A DNA stretch of 64,000 nucleotides, taken from assembly GCA_965214115.1 (NCBI GenBank), contig CBDCAU010000008.1, forward strand, positions 248,001 to 312,000, in the 5' to 3' direction. The stretch is from Owenweeksia sp965214115. Lineage in GTDB: Bacteria; Bacteroidota; Bacteroidia; Flavobacteriales; Schleiferiaceae. Position numbers and translations under genes: made by a program. The notes under the pieces were generated by a model that searched no databases, had not been told where the DNA came from, and saw only the letters and a list, made by a program, of their open reading frames with translations. Positions 8,263-15,607 of this stretch are shown piece after piece (the first letter of the stretch is position 1; every line of letters begins with the position of its first letter).

Positions 8263-8801
8263 GCAAGCTGCGGATTTGGGAATCGGTAGCGGTGGTCTTT
8301 GCGCTCGCCTACACTTTGCTCCTCACTTACGGTTATGAAATCTGTTGGCTCTTCGCCATTTTGTCCAGTTCCGTTTACCTTTTTCTTTGTTTTCAAAAGC
8401 GGATTTACGCCGAAAGTTTATTACAGTTATTTTATATTTTCACGGGAATTTACGGCTGGATGCGCTGGCAAGAAACCGGCGGGGAAATTGGTCAAAATCT
8501 CCCTTGGAATATTCACGGAATGATAATTTTAGCGGGATTTGCATTATTACTTATTTCAGGTTTTTTATTAAAAAAAATGATGGATGCCGCCACGCCCTTT
8601 GTCGATTCTTTTACCACGGTGTATAGCGTTTTTGCCACCCTTTTAATGATAAATTTGATTCCCGAAAACTGGGCGTATTGGATTGTGATTGACGCCGTTT
8701 CGGTGTGGTTGTATTTCCAACGGAAAATGTATTTGACGGCGGGGCTTTTTGTGGTTTATACGTTGTTGGCCATCAATGGATTGTATCAATGGACGCTTTG
8801 A
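8259..8801 (+). CDS. pnuC: PnuC/PnuT-family vitamin permease (probably thiamine)
   Basis: A 180-residue inner-membrane protein with about seven hydrophobic spans. PnuC hallmarks are visible: ESLLQLFYIFTGIYGWMRW near residue 55, PFVDSFTTVYSVFATLL near 115, and ENWAYWIVIDAVSVWLYFQRK near 135. PnuC proteins facilitate uptake of nicotinamide riboside, while the PnuT subgroup of Bacteroidota carries thiamine. Context (thiamine-binding protein upstream, TPP-riboswitch-controlled TonB receptor beyond) favours thiamine. Its start overlaps the previous stop by 4 bp. Residue-level specificity cannot be decided by eye. Confidence 0.85.
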   Translation: MSKLRIWESVAVVFALAYTLLLTYGYEICWLFAILSSSVYLFLCFQKRIYAESLLQLFYIFTGIYGWMRWQETGGEIGQNLPWNIHGMIILAGFALLLISGFLLKKMMDAATPFVDSFTTVYSVFATLLMINLIPENWAYWIVIDAVSVWLYFQRKMYLTAGLFVVYTLLAINGLYQWTL

Positions 8802-8862
8802 AAATCAAACATTTCCAAAGTTTGGAACTTTGGAAAAGTTCCTTAAACCTCAAATTGAGATT

Positions 8863-9405
8863 TTGAAAAAAATCATTCTCACCGGCCCCGAAAGCTCTGG
8901 CAAAAGTTCTCTTTGTAAAAAACTCGCCACCCATTTCAGCGTCAAATGCGTCCCCGAATACGCGCGCATTTATTTAGAAAAACACGGCTCTTTTTATGAT
9001 TATAAAATATTTCAAAAAATCATCAAAAATCATCTCCAATTTCAAAACTCTTTTTTCAATAAAAATAACAACGATTTTATCTTCTTGGATACCGATTTAA
9101 TCAATTGCAAAGTTTGGTCAGAAATGGTGTTCGGGAAAACACCGGATTTTTTAGATAAAAAAATAGCTGAAGAAAACGACCATTCATACCTTCTTTTATA
9201 TCCCGATTTGCCGTGGGAAAAAGACCCCCTCCGTGAAAACCCTGAAAACCGTTTGGCCATTTTTGAGCGGCATAAAGCGGAAATCGAAAAATTAGGCCGG
9301 CCGTATGAAATCGTGAAAGGAACTGGAAATGAGCGGGTTGAGAATGGGATTGAGTCGGTTGAAAACTTAATGTCCAAGCCCCCCAACCCCCCAAAGGGGG
9401 GCTAA
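8863..9405 (+). CDS. NadR-like P-loop ATPase/kinase
   Basis: About 180 residues. A Walker A motif lies directly at the N-terminus (KKIILTGPESSGKSSL), followed by VPEYAR and FLDTDLINCKVW, the pattern of the nicotinamide riboside kinase domain of NadR and its Bacteroidota relatives. Such proteins accompany PnuC-type permeases and trap the imported vitamin by phosphorylation. Here the substrate may be thiamine, given the neighbours, or nicotinamide riboside. The start is placed at TTG 8863 because homologues begin just before the P-loop; an ATG at 8776 inside pnuC is the alternative. The last ten codons (SKPPNPPKGG) are supplied by the repeat at 9376-9468. Confidence 0.7.
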   Translation: MKKIILTGPESSGKSSLCKKLATHFSVKCVPEYARIYLEKHGSFYDYKIFQKIIKNHLQFQNSFFNKNNNDFIFLDTDLINCKVWSEMVFGKTPDFLDKKIAEENDHSYLLLYPDLPWEKDPLRENPENRLAIFERHKAEIEKLGRPYEIVKGTGNERVENGIESVENLMSKPPNPPKGG

Positions 9406-9468
9406 ACACACGAGCGTTTCAAAATGGCGTGTAGCTAAAGTCCCTCGCCACGGCGAGGATTTAGGGGG
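9376..9468. repeat. Intergenic G/C-tract repeat, copy 2
   Basis: Second copy of the element at 263-384: AAGCCCCCCAACC, then GGGGGGCTAA, CACACGAGCG, AAAGTCCC and GGATTTAGGGGG in the same order, shorter by about 30 bp. It lies between the plus-strand kinase gene and the convergent TonB-receptor gene and encodes the C-terminal tail and stop codon of the former, which suggests insertion into the end of that gene. Confidence 0.6.
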
Positions 9469-9483
9469 ATTTCTGATATATGG

Positions 9484-11577
9484 CTAAAACCGCAACCGCA
9501 ACGTAACATACAGATGCCGAGGTGGTTGCACGAAATAAGCAGGTTCGCTCAAGTCGGTAGTAGGCGCGCCGGAGGTGTAGTATAGCTCATCCAAAATGTT
9601 GTTGAATTGCACCGAAAGCGAATGCTCCCGCCAAAAATTCCAGCGCGCGGCCAAGTCCAGCACGAAAGATTCGGGAATGATTAAATCCTCGCGATTGGTC
9701 AGTTCTAAAAAACTCTCGCTGAGGTAGTTGGCCGTGGCCGAAAATTGTAATTTTTCAATCGGCGAAAATTGGAGCGAGGCCTGCGCAATCCATTCGGGAC
9801 TCAAAATGGGAGTAATGTTATCAAAAACAACGTTGCTGTCCTCTGGCTGAAAACTTGAAATGCGCGCGCGCATATAAGTGGCGTGGCCTGCAATTCGCCA
9901 TTTTTCGGCAAAATCCCAATTTCCATCCACCTCGATTCCAGCGCGATAGCTGCTTTTTTGGTTTTTGGAAACACGCCCAAAGCCTTGGTCAACCAAGGGC
10001 CCAATCGGCGCGATTTCATTTTCAAATTGGATGAAAAACAAGTTGGTGTTCACCTGCAATTTAGTATTGGAAAAACGCGCGCCACCTTCAAAATCATTCA
10101 CGAATTCCGGCTTTACCCTGTCCTCATCTTGTATCAAATCGATATTGGTGGCATTAATTTGTGTGGAACCCAAAAGGTCTGGAAATCGCGTCGGCTCGCG
10201 GCCGCTCCTCCCATAAGAAATGTAAAATTGCCAGTTGTCACTCGCACGAAATGTCGCTCCAACTTTCGGATTGAAAAACAAATAGTCGAAATCGGGAATG
10301 TCCGCCGGTCGGCCCAAGAAACCCTCATCTGGAAAAAACGAAAGCCGCACCGCCCGCAATTGTGCATCGGCAAAGAGTTCCAGCCGGTTGATGCGGTGCT
10401 GGATTTTAGCAAAAACCGCCGCCTCGCTTTTCCGCGTACTGTCATTGTAATAGGGGTTTTCACGATTCGGAATGATATATTCCCAATTGTTTCGATAAAA
10501 AAGGTAGCCGTGTGCGCCCGCCGAAAAATCGGTGTTTCCACTCCGAGAAAGACCGCTGAAAACGCTCATCGCGCCGAGGTGGTCGTTGTAAAGCGGGTAG
10601 TTGATCTGGAAAAAATTACCGTCGTCATCGTTAAGACCAAAGGGAAAATCACCACCCGCACCGCCGTAATAAACCGTCGAAACCAATGAAGATTTTTTGG
10701 ATGTTCGAAATGTATGCTGCAACTGCATCAAATATTGCCCAAAATCATCAACATCATTGCGAGAAATATAATTGGTTTTGGGGTCATTTTTTATATCGGA
10801 AAGTGCAACTGGTAAATACGCCAAACCGTTGCGCGAACGGCCTGCAAATCCGGTCAGTTTCAAAGCGTGTTTCTCACCAAAATAACCGCCCGAAAAAAAC
10901 AGCGACTGCGAGTTGGTCGAAGTACCGTAGCGATAACCATCTGACTGCGTATGCGTTAACCGCGAATAAAATGCAAAATTGTTGTCCATCAGTCCGGTGT
11001 GTGTTTCAAAACTGCCGCGCGCCGTGCCGAACGAACCGCCAGTCAATTGGACCTCCGCCGCTGGATTTGGACGGGTCAAACTCACCGATTCAAAATTGAC
11101 CGACCCCGCGTAACTCGCCACGCCATTGGTGCTGGTGCCCACTCCGCGCTGAATTTGCACCGATTGAATGCTGTTGCCAAAATCCGTGAAATTGGAGAAA
11201 AATACGCCTTGGTCAATCATATCGTTCAGCGGCACGCCGTTCAGCGTGATGTTGATGCGCGTTTGGTCAATCCCACGCAGCCGCATCTGACCGTAGTTGG
11301 AAAGCCCTGTCCCTGATTCTGAGTAACTTACGATGGACGGCGAAATATCATCCAATAAAAATGCGCCGTCTTGACCTGTGTAAACTTGCTCGATTTCCTT
11401 TTTGGAAACCGTGACTTTCGCAACCGGCGCTGACTCCGCTGCGCGAATCGCATTAATAGTCACTTCCTCTAAAGTTTCAGCTCTTAAAGAATCTGAATTA
11501 TCAGATTGGGAATGCGCATTTTTTATAAAAAAAATACTACCTAAAAAAATTCCAAAAACGAGCTTTTTGCTGTGCAT
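9484..11577 (-). CDS. TonB-dependent receptor, probably for thiamine
   Basis: 697 residues: signal peptide (MHSKKLVFGIFLGSIFF... cleaved after HSQ), a plug domain (about 45-160; GQMRLRGIDQTRINITLNGVPLND and VQIQRGVGTSTNG), then a 22-strand barrel ending in the expected aromatic residue (LYVTLRLRF). It takes up a scarce ligand across the outer membrane using TonB energy. A TPP riboswitch in its leader (11688-11784) shows that the substrate is almost certainly thiamine or a precursor. It has no carboxypeptidase-like N-terminal domain, unlike SusC proteins. It converges on the plus-strand permease operon. Confidence 0.92.
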   Translation of the reverse strand: MHSKKLVFGIFLGSIFFIKNAHSQSDNSDSLRAETLEEVTINAIRAAESAPVAKVTVSKKEIEQVYTGQDGAFLLDDISPSIVSYSESGTGLSNYGQMRLRGIDQTRINITLNGVPLNDMIDQGVFFSNFTDFGNSIQSVQIQRGVGTSTNGVASYAGSVNFESVSLTRPNPAAEVQLTGGSFGTARGSFETHTGLMDNNFAFYSRLTHTQSDGYRYGTSTNSQSLFFSGGYFGEKHALKLTGFAGRSRNGLAYLPVALSDIKNDPKTNYISRNDVDDFGQYLMQLQHTFRTSKKSSLVSTVYYGGAGGDFPFGLNDDDGNFFQINYPLYNDHLGAMSVFSGLSRSGNTDFSAGAHGYLFYRNNWEYIIPNRENPYYNDSTRKSEAAVFAKIQHRINRLELFADAQLRAVRLSFFPDEGFLGRPADIPDFDYLFFNPKVGATFRASDNWQFYISYGRSGREPTRFPDLLGSTQINATNIDLIQDEDRVKPEFVNDFEGGARFSNTKLQVNTNLFFIQFENEIAPIGPLVDQGFGRVSKNQKSSYRAGIEVDGNWDFAEKWRIAGHATYMRARISSFQPEDSNVVFDNITPILSPEWIAQASLQFSPIEKLQFSATANYLSESFLELTNREDLIIPESFVLDLAARWNFWREHSLSVQFNNILDELYYTSGAPTTDLSEPAYFVQPPRHLYVTLRLRF

Positions 11578-11660
11578 CTCTTTTTTTAATTAAAAATGAC
11601 AGAAAAAGCGGGGTTCTTTTTCGATGATTTATGTAAAATTATTCTCAAATCGCGCCGTCA

Positions 11661-11680
11661 GTTCGAGCGCAGTCGAGAAC
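11661..11680. repeat. Near-palindrome in the TonB-receptor leader
   Basis: On the minus strand GTTCTCGACTGCGCTCGAAC is a near-perfect 20-bp palindrome lying between the TPP aptamer and the receptor start codon. Sequences of this form are widespread as short intergenic palindromes in Bacteroidota. It could participate in the expression platform, but no T-run follows it. Confidence 0.5.
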
Positions 11681-11687
11681 CTAAAAA

Positions 11688-11784
11688 TCCCTACGCCAGC
11701 ATTATCTGGTTCAGGTGCCGCCTTCGTGAAAAGGCGTGGGTATAATCTCAGCCGTTTCCGCATTGGCGGAATCAGCACCCCGTG
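11688..11784 (-). promoter_or_regulatory. TPP riboswitch (THI element)
   Basis: Read on the minus strand, the conserved blocks are in order: GGGGTGCTG, a variable P3 hairpin (TTCCGCC/GGCGGAA type), GGCTGAGA at 11746-11753, TACCCACGCC, then ACCTGAACCAGATAATGC and TGGCGTAGGGA at 11689-11717. The CTGAGA and CAGATAATGC cores bind the pyrimidine and pyrophosphate of thiamine pyrophosphate. It lies 110 nt before the TonB-receptor ATG and would repress that gene when TPP is plentiful. Confidence 0.95.
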
Positions 11785-11792
11785 AGAAGGGG

Positions 11793-11800
11793 CAAAGGTA
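11793..11800 (-). promoter_or_regulatory. -7 promoter element for the riboswitch transcript
   Basis: TACCTTTG on the minus strand matches TAnnTTTG exactly and sits just upstream of the TPP aptamer, so transcription would begin at the aptamer's 5' edge. No convincing TTTG lies 19-21 nt upstream. Confidence 0.5.
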
Positions 11801-11880
11801 GTTATTGGTTATTAAGTTAATGAGTTATTAAGTCGTTGTGAATCAGCGCCCAGCCAAAACAACTTAATAACCCAATAACT
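11800..11880. repeat. Long inverted repeat downstream of the MazG-like gene
   Basis: AGTTATTGGTTATTAAGT at 11800-11817 is complementary to ACTTAATAACCCAATAACT at 11862-11880, with one extra C. The 44-nt loop is unremarkable. It lies directly after the stop of the MazG-like gene and before the TonB-receptor promoter, with which its left arm overlaps, so it may end the upstream minus-strand operon. Confidence 0.55.
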
Positions 11881-11881
11881 A

Positions 11882-12217
11882 TTAACTCCTCAACTTTGGA
11901 TTAGAACGATGCCGCTCCCCGTCCCGCTCCGTTTTCACTTTCATTTTTTTGGAAAAAGCCGCCCCCAAATCCGTGTCGGTCTGATTGGCGAGGCAAAGCA
12001 CAACGAACAGAACGTCAGCCAGTTCCTCGCCCAAATCTTTGGTCTTGTCGCTTTCCTTTTCGCTTTGCTCGCCATAGCGCCGCGCGATGATGCGCGCCAC
12101 TTCGCCCACTTCCTCGGTGAGCTGCGCCATATTGGTCAGCTCGTTAAAATAGCGCACGCCGTGGGTTCGAATCCAGTCGTCCACTTCTTTTTGCAATTGC
12201 TTGATTTCCTGCGACAT
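11882..12217 (-). CDS. MazG-like nucleotide pyrophosphohydrolase
   Basis: 111 residues, all-alpha. The metal-binding signature LTEEVGEVARIIARRYGEQ (EExxE) and the later LGEELADVLFVVLCLANQ (ExxD) mark the MazG/dCTPase fold, which hydrolyses non-canonical or surplus NTPs to NMP and pyrophosphate. Substrate not predictable from the sequence. Its ATG overlaps the dtd stop by 1 bp; together with dtd, the toxin-antitoxin pair and rsgA it forms a five-gene minus-strand operon. Confidence 0.85.
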   Translation of the reverse strand: MSQEIKQLQKEVDDWIRTHGVRYFNELTNMAQLTEEVGEVARIIARRYGEQSEKESDKTKDLGEELADVLFVVLCLANQTDTDLGAAFSKKMKVKTERDGERHRSNPKLRS

Positions 12218-12669
12218 TACTCTTTATGTTTGGTGTCGATAAAAATAGTAACCGGCCCGTCGTTCACCAGTTCCACTTTCATATCCGCGCCGAAGGTGCC
12301 GGTTTTTACTTTATTCGGCAGCATTTTTTCGCACTCTTTTATAAAATTTTCATACAAAGGAATCGCCGTTTCCGGTTTTGCCGCTTTTATATAACTCGGC
12401 CGATTGCCTTTTTTAGTGGAAGCGTAGAGCGTAAATTGACTCACAATCAACAATTCTCCATCCACATCTTTCAATGATAAATTCATCTTCCCGTTTTCAT
12501 CATTGAAAATGCGAAGATTGGCGATTTTATTGGTTAGCCAATTTATATCTTTTCGACTGTCATTTTCTTCAATACCTAAAAGTATTAAAATACCTTGTGA
12601 AATTTCGGCGGTTTTTTTATCCGAAATAGTGACGGAAGCGGAGGAAACTCGTTGGAGGAGGGTGCGCAT
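12217..12669 (-). CDS. dtd: D-aminoacyl-tRNA deacylase
   Basis: Removes D-amino acids (and glycine from tRNA-Ala) mischarged onto tRNA. The protein of 150 residues begins MRTLLQRVSSASV and carries the two active-site motifs SQFTLYA and NDGPVTIFIDT near the C-terminus. Start at 12669 fits the family; a frame nine codons longer exists. The start overlaps the stop of the MazF-like toxin gene (TGATG), so the housekeeping gene is translationally coupled to the toxin. Confidence 0.95.
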   Translation of the reverse strand: MRTLLQRVSSASVTISDKKTAEISQGILILLGIEENDSRKDINWLTNKIANLRIFNDENGKMNLSLKDVDGELLIVSQFTLYASTKKGNRPSYIKAAKPETAIPLYENFIKECEKMLPNKVKTGTFGADMKVELVNDGPVTIFIDTKHKE

Positions 12670-12992
12670 CAGAATGAACAGAAAACCTCTTGCCATTTGT
12701 TGGAAAAATTGAAAAAGTCTTGAGCGGATAATTCTCCCAATCTTTTTTCCACCATCGTTTTTTCCAAGGTTGCTATTTTATCCAACTGTATAAAAGAGGG
12801 GTGATTTAAGCCCACCAATTTCCAATCCGTCAACGGGATACAGGGGGTATTCACTTTGGGTTTGGTGCTAATTCGTATTCCTACAAAATCTCGAAAGGAA
12901 TCTTGAATTACTAAAATCGGTCTTTTTTTGAAAGTTTTCATATTGCTATAAGGAAACTGCACCACAAGAATTTCGCCTAATTTATAGGTCAT
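12669..12992 (-). CDS. MazF/PemK-like toxin
   Basis: 107 residues. It opens with the typical PemK/MazF pattern MTYKLGEILVVQFPYSN followed by KKRPILVIQD, then IRISTKP, a GLNHPSFIQLDKIATLEK segment and RLGELSAQD near the end. Family members are mRNA interferases neutralised by a co-encoded antitoxin. The likely antitoxin lies 2 bp upstream. Unusually, the toxin stop overlaps the dtd start, placing the module inside a housekeeping operon between rsgA and dtd. Confidence 0.75.
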   Translation of the reverse strand: MTYKLGEILVVQFPYSNMKTFKKRPILVIQDSFRDFVGIRISTKPKVNTPCIPLTDWKLVGLNHPSFIQLDKIATLEKTMVEKRLGELSAQDFFNFSNKWQEVFCSF

Positions 12993-12994
12993 TT

Positions 12995-13198
12995 TTATAG
13001 ATTGTCATAGATAGAATCCTCCTCCGCATATCCTTTGAAAAATTCACGGGCCACCATTTTGTCCCATTCTTTTTCCTCCGCCTCTTTGAATGCAATGGCC
13101 ACTTGAATTTCTTGATTTTCGGAAAATCTTTCAGACAGGTTGCTGGGTATCAAAATCTTTCCCTTCTTAACTTTCGACTTAAATTCTACCGTTTCCAT
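12995..13198 (-). CDS. Probable antitoxin of the MazF-like pair
   Basis: 67 residues. The N-terminus (METVEFKSKVKKGKILIPSNL) resembles a swapped-hairpin AbrB/SpoVT DNA-binding strand, and the acidic C-terminus (EEKEWDKMVAREFFKGYAEEDS) resembles toxin-binding tails. It precedes the MazF-like gene by 2 bp on the same strand. Antitoxins of this layout repress their own operon. The family assignment is by pattern and position only. Confidence 0.6.
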   Translation of the reverse strand: METVEFKSKVKKGKILIPSNLSERFSENQEIQVAIAFKEAEEKEWDKMVAREFFKGYAEEDSIYDNL

Positions 13199-13231
13199 AG
13201 CTTATTGATTTTTCCCGTAAAGATAAAAAAC

Positions 13232-14182
13232 TCATTCCGCAAAAACATCTTTCCGAAAACCGCCACTTCCTTCATCGTCGCCTTCCACAAAGCTCAAATA
13301 ACTTTCATAGCGCGTAAACGCCAAGCGGTTTTCATCCACCGCTTTTTTGACGGCACAATTGGGTTCTTCCAAATGCAAACAATTATGGAATTTGCAACCC
13401 TTTTTTAAGACAAAAATTTCGGGAAAATAATCACCAATTTCTTCTTTTTCCATATCCACCAAACCGAAACCTTTTATGCCCGGTGTATCGATAATTTTTC
13501 CGCCAAAACCGAAAGAAAACATCTCCGCAAAGGTGGTAGTGTGCTGACCTTGCAAATGGGTAGTGGAAATAGCTTTCGTTTTTAAATCTAAAGTGGGTTC
13601 AATTTGATTGACCAATGATGATTTGCCTACCCCGGAATGTCCACTCAAAAGTGAAGTTTTATTTTGCAGCAAATTTTGAAACTCTATTATGCCACTCTTT
13701 TCTTCTACTGAAGTATGCAAAACTTGGTAACCTGCATTTTGATACACCACGGTATAAAATTCTAAATCCGCCAAAAGTGGTTCATTATATAAATCAATCT
13801 TATTGAAAACAACGGCAGCGGGAATGTCATACGCTTCGGCGGTGACCAAAAATCGGTCGATGAAACGCGGGTAGGTTTTGGGAAATTCTAAAGTGGCGAT
13901 GAGGACGGCTTGATCCAGATTGGCGGCGATAATCTGTGTTTGCCGCGCCAGATTTACCGATTTGCGGATGATGTAATTTTTGCGGTCGTGGATTTTTTTG
14001 ATGACACCCGTTTCTTCGCCCTTCTCCATTTCGATTTCCACAAAGTCGCCCACCGCCACGGGATTAGTGCTTTTAATACCAGCCAGCCGCAGCTTTCCCT
14101 TTATCCGGCAACGGATTTTTTGGCCGTTTTCGGTCTCGGTTTCGTACCAGCTCCCAGTGGATTTTGTAACGGTGGCGTGCAT
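13232..14182 (-). CDS. rsgA: Ribosome small-subunit-dependent GTPase A
   Basis: Circularly permuted GTPase that helps late maturation of the 30S subunit. After an OB-fold domain (about 1-75) the G motifs come in the permuted order: NKID (G4), then SGHSGVGKSSLVN (G1), and DTPGIKGFG (G3). A C-terminal zinc knuckle (CKFHNC, then a Cys in EEPNCAV) follows. 316 residues is normal. A TACCTTTG element ends 4 nt before the ATG, implying a leaderless transcript. It heads the operon containing the toxin-antitoxin pair, dtd and the MazG-like gene. Confidence 0.95.
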   Translation of the reverse strand: MHATVTKSTGSWYETETENGQKIRCRIKGKLRLAGIKSTNPVAVGDFVEIEMEKGEETGVIKKIHDRKNYIIRKSVNLARQTQIIAANLDQAVLIATLEFPKTYPRFIDRFLVTAEAYDIPAAVVFNKIDLYNEPLLADLEFYTVVYQNAGYQVLHTSVEEKSGIIEFQNLLQNKTSLLSGHSGVGKSSLVNQIEPTLDLKTKAISTTHLQGQHTTTFAEMFSFGFGGKIIDTPGIKGFGLVDMEKEEIGDYFPEIFVLKKGCKFHNCLHLEEPNCAVKKAVDENRLAFTRYESYLSFVEGDDEGSGGFRKDVFAE

Positions 14183-14186
14183 TGCG

Positions 14187-14194
14187 CAAAGGTA
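14187..14194 (-). promoter_or_regulatory. rsgA -7 promoter element
   Basis: TACCTTTG on the minus strand, a perfect TAnnTTTG, ending 4 nt before the rsgA start codon. The spacing is the same as at gldA, the ACMSD gene and ccmB. Confidence 0.5.
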
Positions 14195-14268
14195 GATTTT
14201 GGAAAATTCTGAAATATAGGTATCTGAAAATTCACTCGCTCAAACGTTCCGCGCCTCACGTTTTAACC

Positions 14269-15546
14269 TTAATCAATCGCCGGCAGCACTTTCCCGCGCA
14301 CCTCCCCAAAACCAATCCTTGCGCCACCTTTCTCACAAAACCCGCGCATAATCACCGTGTCCCCATCTTGGATGAATTTCCGTTCCGAACCATCGGAAAG
14401 TTTCACGGGATCGGAGCCGCGCCAGCTCAGTTCCAGCATACTGCCGTAGCTGTTTTTATCCTTGCCGCTCAGGGTGCCGCTGCCCATCATATCGCCCGCG
14501 TTGATGTTGCAGCCGTTCACCGTGTGGTGCGCCAACTGCTGAAAAATCGTCCAGTACATATATTTATGGTTGCTGCGGCACACGCGGCTTTCTTCGCCGC
14601 CGTCGGGTTGGATGAACACTTCCAGTTCAATGTCGAAACTGTTGTTGCCGCTTTGTTTTAGATAGTCGAGCGGCTCTGGGTTTTGCGCTGGGCTTTCGGT
14701 GCGGAACGGTTCCAAAGCGTCCAAAGTGACAATCCACGGAGAAATCGAAGAGGCAAAACTTTTTCCCAAAAACGGGCCGAGCGGAACGTATTCCCACTTT
14801 TGAATATCTCGCGCGCTCCAATCATTGAACAGCACCATTCCAAAAATGTAGTCTTCCGTTTCGTCAATATCGATGCGCTGTCCCAGCGGTTTTCCCTCGC
14901 CGGTGATGAAGGCCATTTCCAGTTCAAAATCCAATAATTTGGAAGGGCCAAAACTCGGTGAATCGGCATCGTCGGCCTTGGTTTGCCCTTTCGGGCGATG
15001 GATGTCTTCCCCGCTCACGATGATGCTGCTGGCGCGGCCGTGGTAGCCGACGGGAAGGTGCAACCAGTTGGGCATCAGCGCGTTTTCCTTGCCGCGAAAC
15101 ATCGTGCCCACGTTTTCGGCGTGTTCTTTACTGCTGTAAAAATCAGTGTAATCTTGCACAAAAACGGGCATCAACATTTGTACGTTTTTTATATCAAAAA
15201 GCATCTTTTTTCGATGCTCATCATTGTCTTTTAAAGCGCTGTTTTTTTCATCAAAAATATGGGCAATCGCGTTGCGCACTTTTCGCGTGGTTTCTTTCCC
15301 TAAACTGATAAAATCGTTCAAGGTATCTTGAAAGAAAACATCGTCGGGGATTTCGATATTTTCAAAATAGCCGAGTTGGTGCAGCGCGCTCAGGTCAATC
15401 GCCGTGTCGCCGATGCGCGTGCCGATGGTCACGGTGTCGTCATCGTCGGGCATAAAAACGCCAAAGGGAATGTTCTGGATGGGAAAGTCGCTGTCGGCGG
15501 GAACTTCCAGCCAGCTCTTGCGGTTAGGGTCGTTTGCTGCAATCAT
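14269..15546 (-). CDS. fahA: Fumarylacetoacetase
   Basis: Cleaves fumarylacetoacetate to fumarate and acetoacetate, last step of tyrosine catabolism. 425 residues from ATG 15546 (MIAANDPNRKSWLEVP). Seen: the N-terminal FPIQNIPFGVF, the central VGYHGRASSIIVSG, the metal ligands in LDFELEMAFITG, NDWSARDIQKWEYVPLGPFLGKSF, and the C-terminal GSGTLSGKD and GFGEVRGKV. A longer frame upstream lacks family similarity and runs into glyA. It diverges from glyA across 61 bp. Confidence 0.95.
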   Translation of the reverse strand: MIAANDPNRKSWLEVPADSDFPIQNIPFGVFMPDDDDTVTIGTRIGDTAIDLSALHQLGYFENIEIPDDVFFQDTLNDFISLGKETTRKVRNAIAHIFDEKNSALKDNDEHRKKMLFDIKNVQMLMPVFVQDYTDFYSSKEHAENVGTMFRGKENALMPNWLHLPVGYHGRASSIIVSGEDIHRPKGQTKADDADSPSFGPSKLLDFELEMAFITGEGKPLGQRIDIDETEDYIFGMVLFNDWSARDIQKWEYVPLGPFLGKSFASSISPWIVTLDALEPFRTESPAQNPEPLDYLKQSGNNSFDIELEVFIQPDGGEESRVCRSNHKYMYWTIFQQLAHHTVNGCNINAGDMMGSGTLSGKDKNSYGSMLELSWRGSDPVKLSDGSERKFIQDGDTVIMRGFCEKGGARIGFGEVRGKVLPAID

Positions 15547-15607
15547 ATTTGAATTATTTTTGGGCAAATTAAATTGTAAAATTTTTCTTAAAAAAAACCA
15601 ACGGGAA

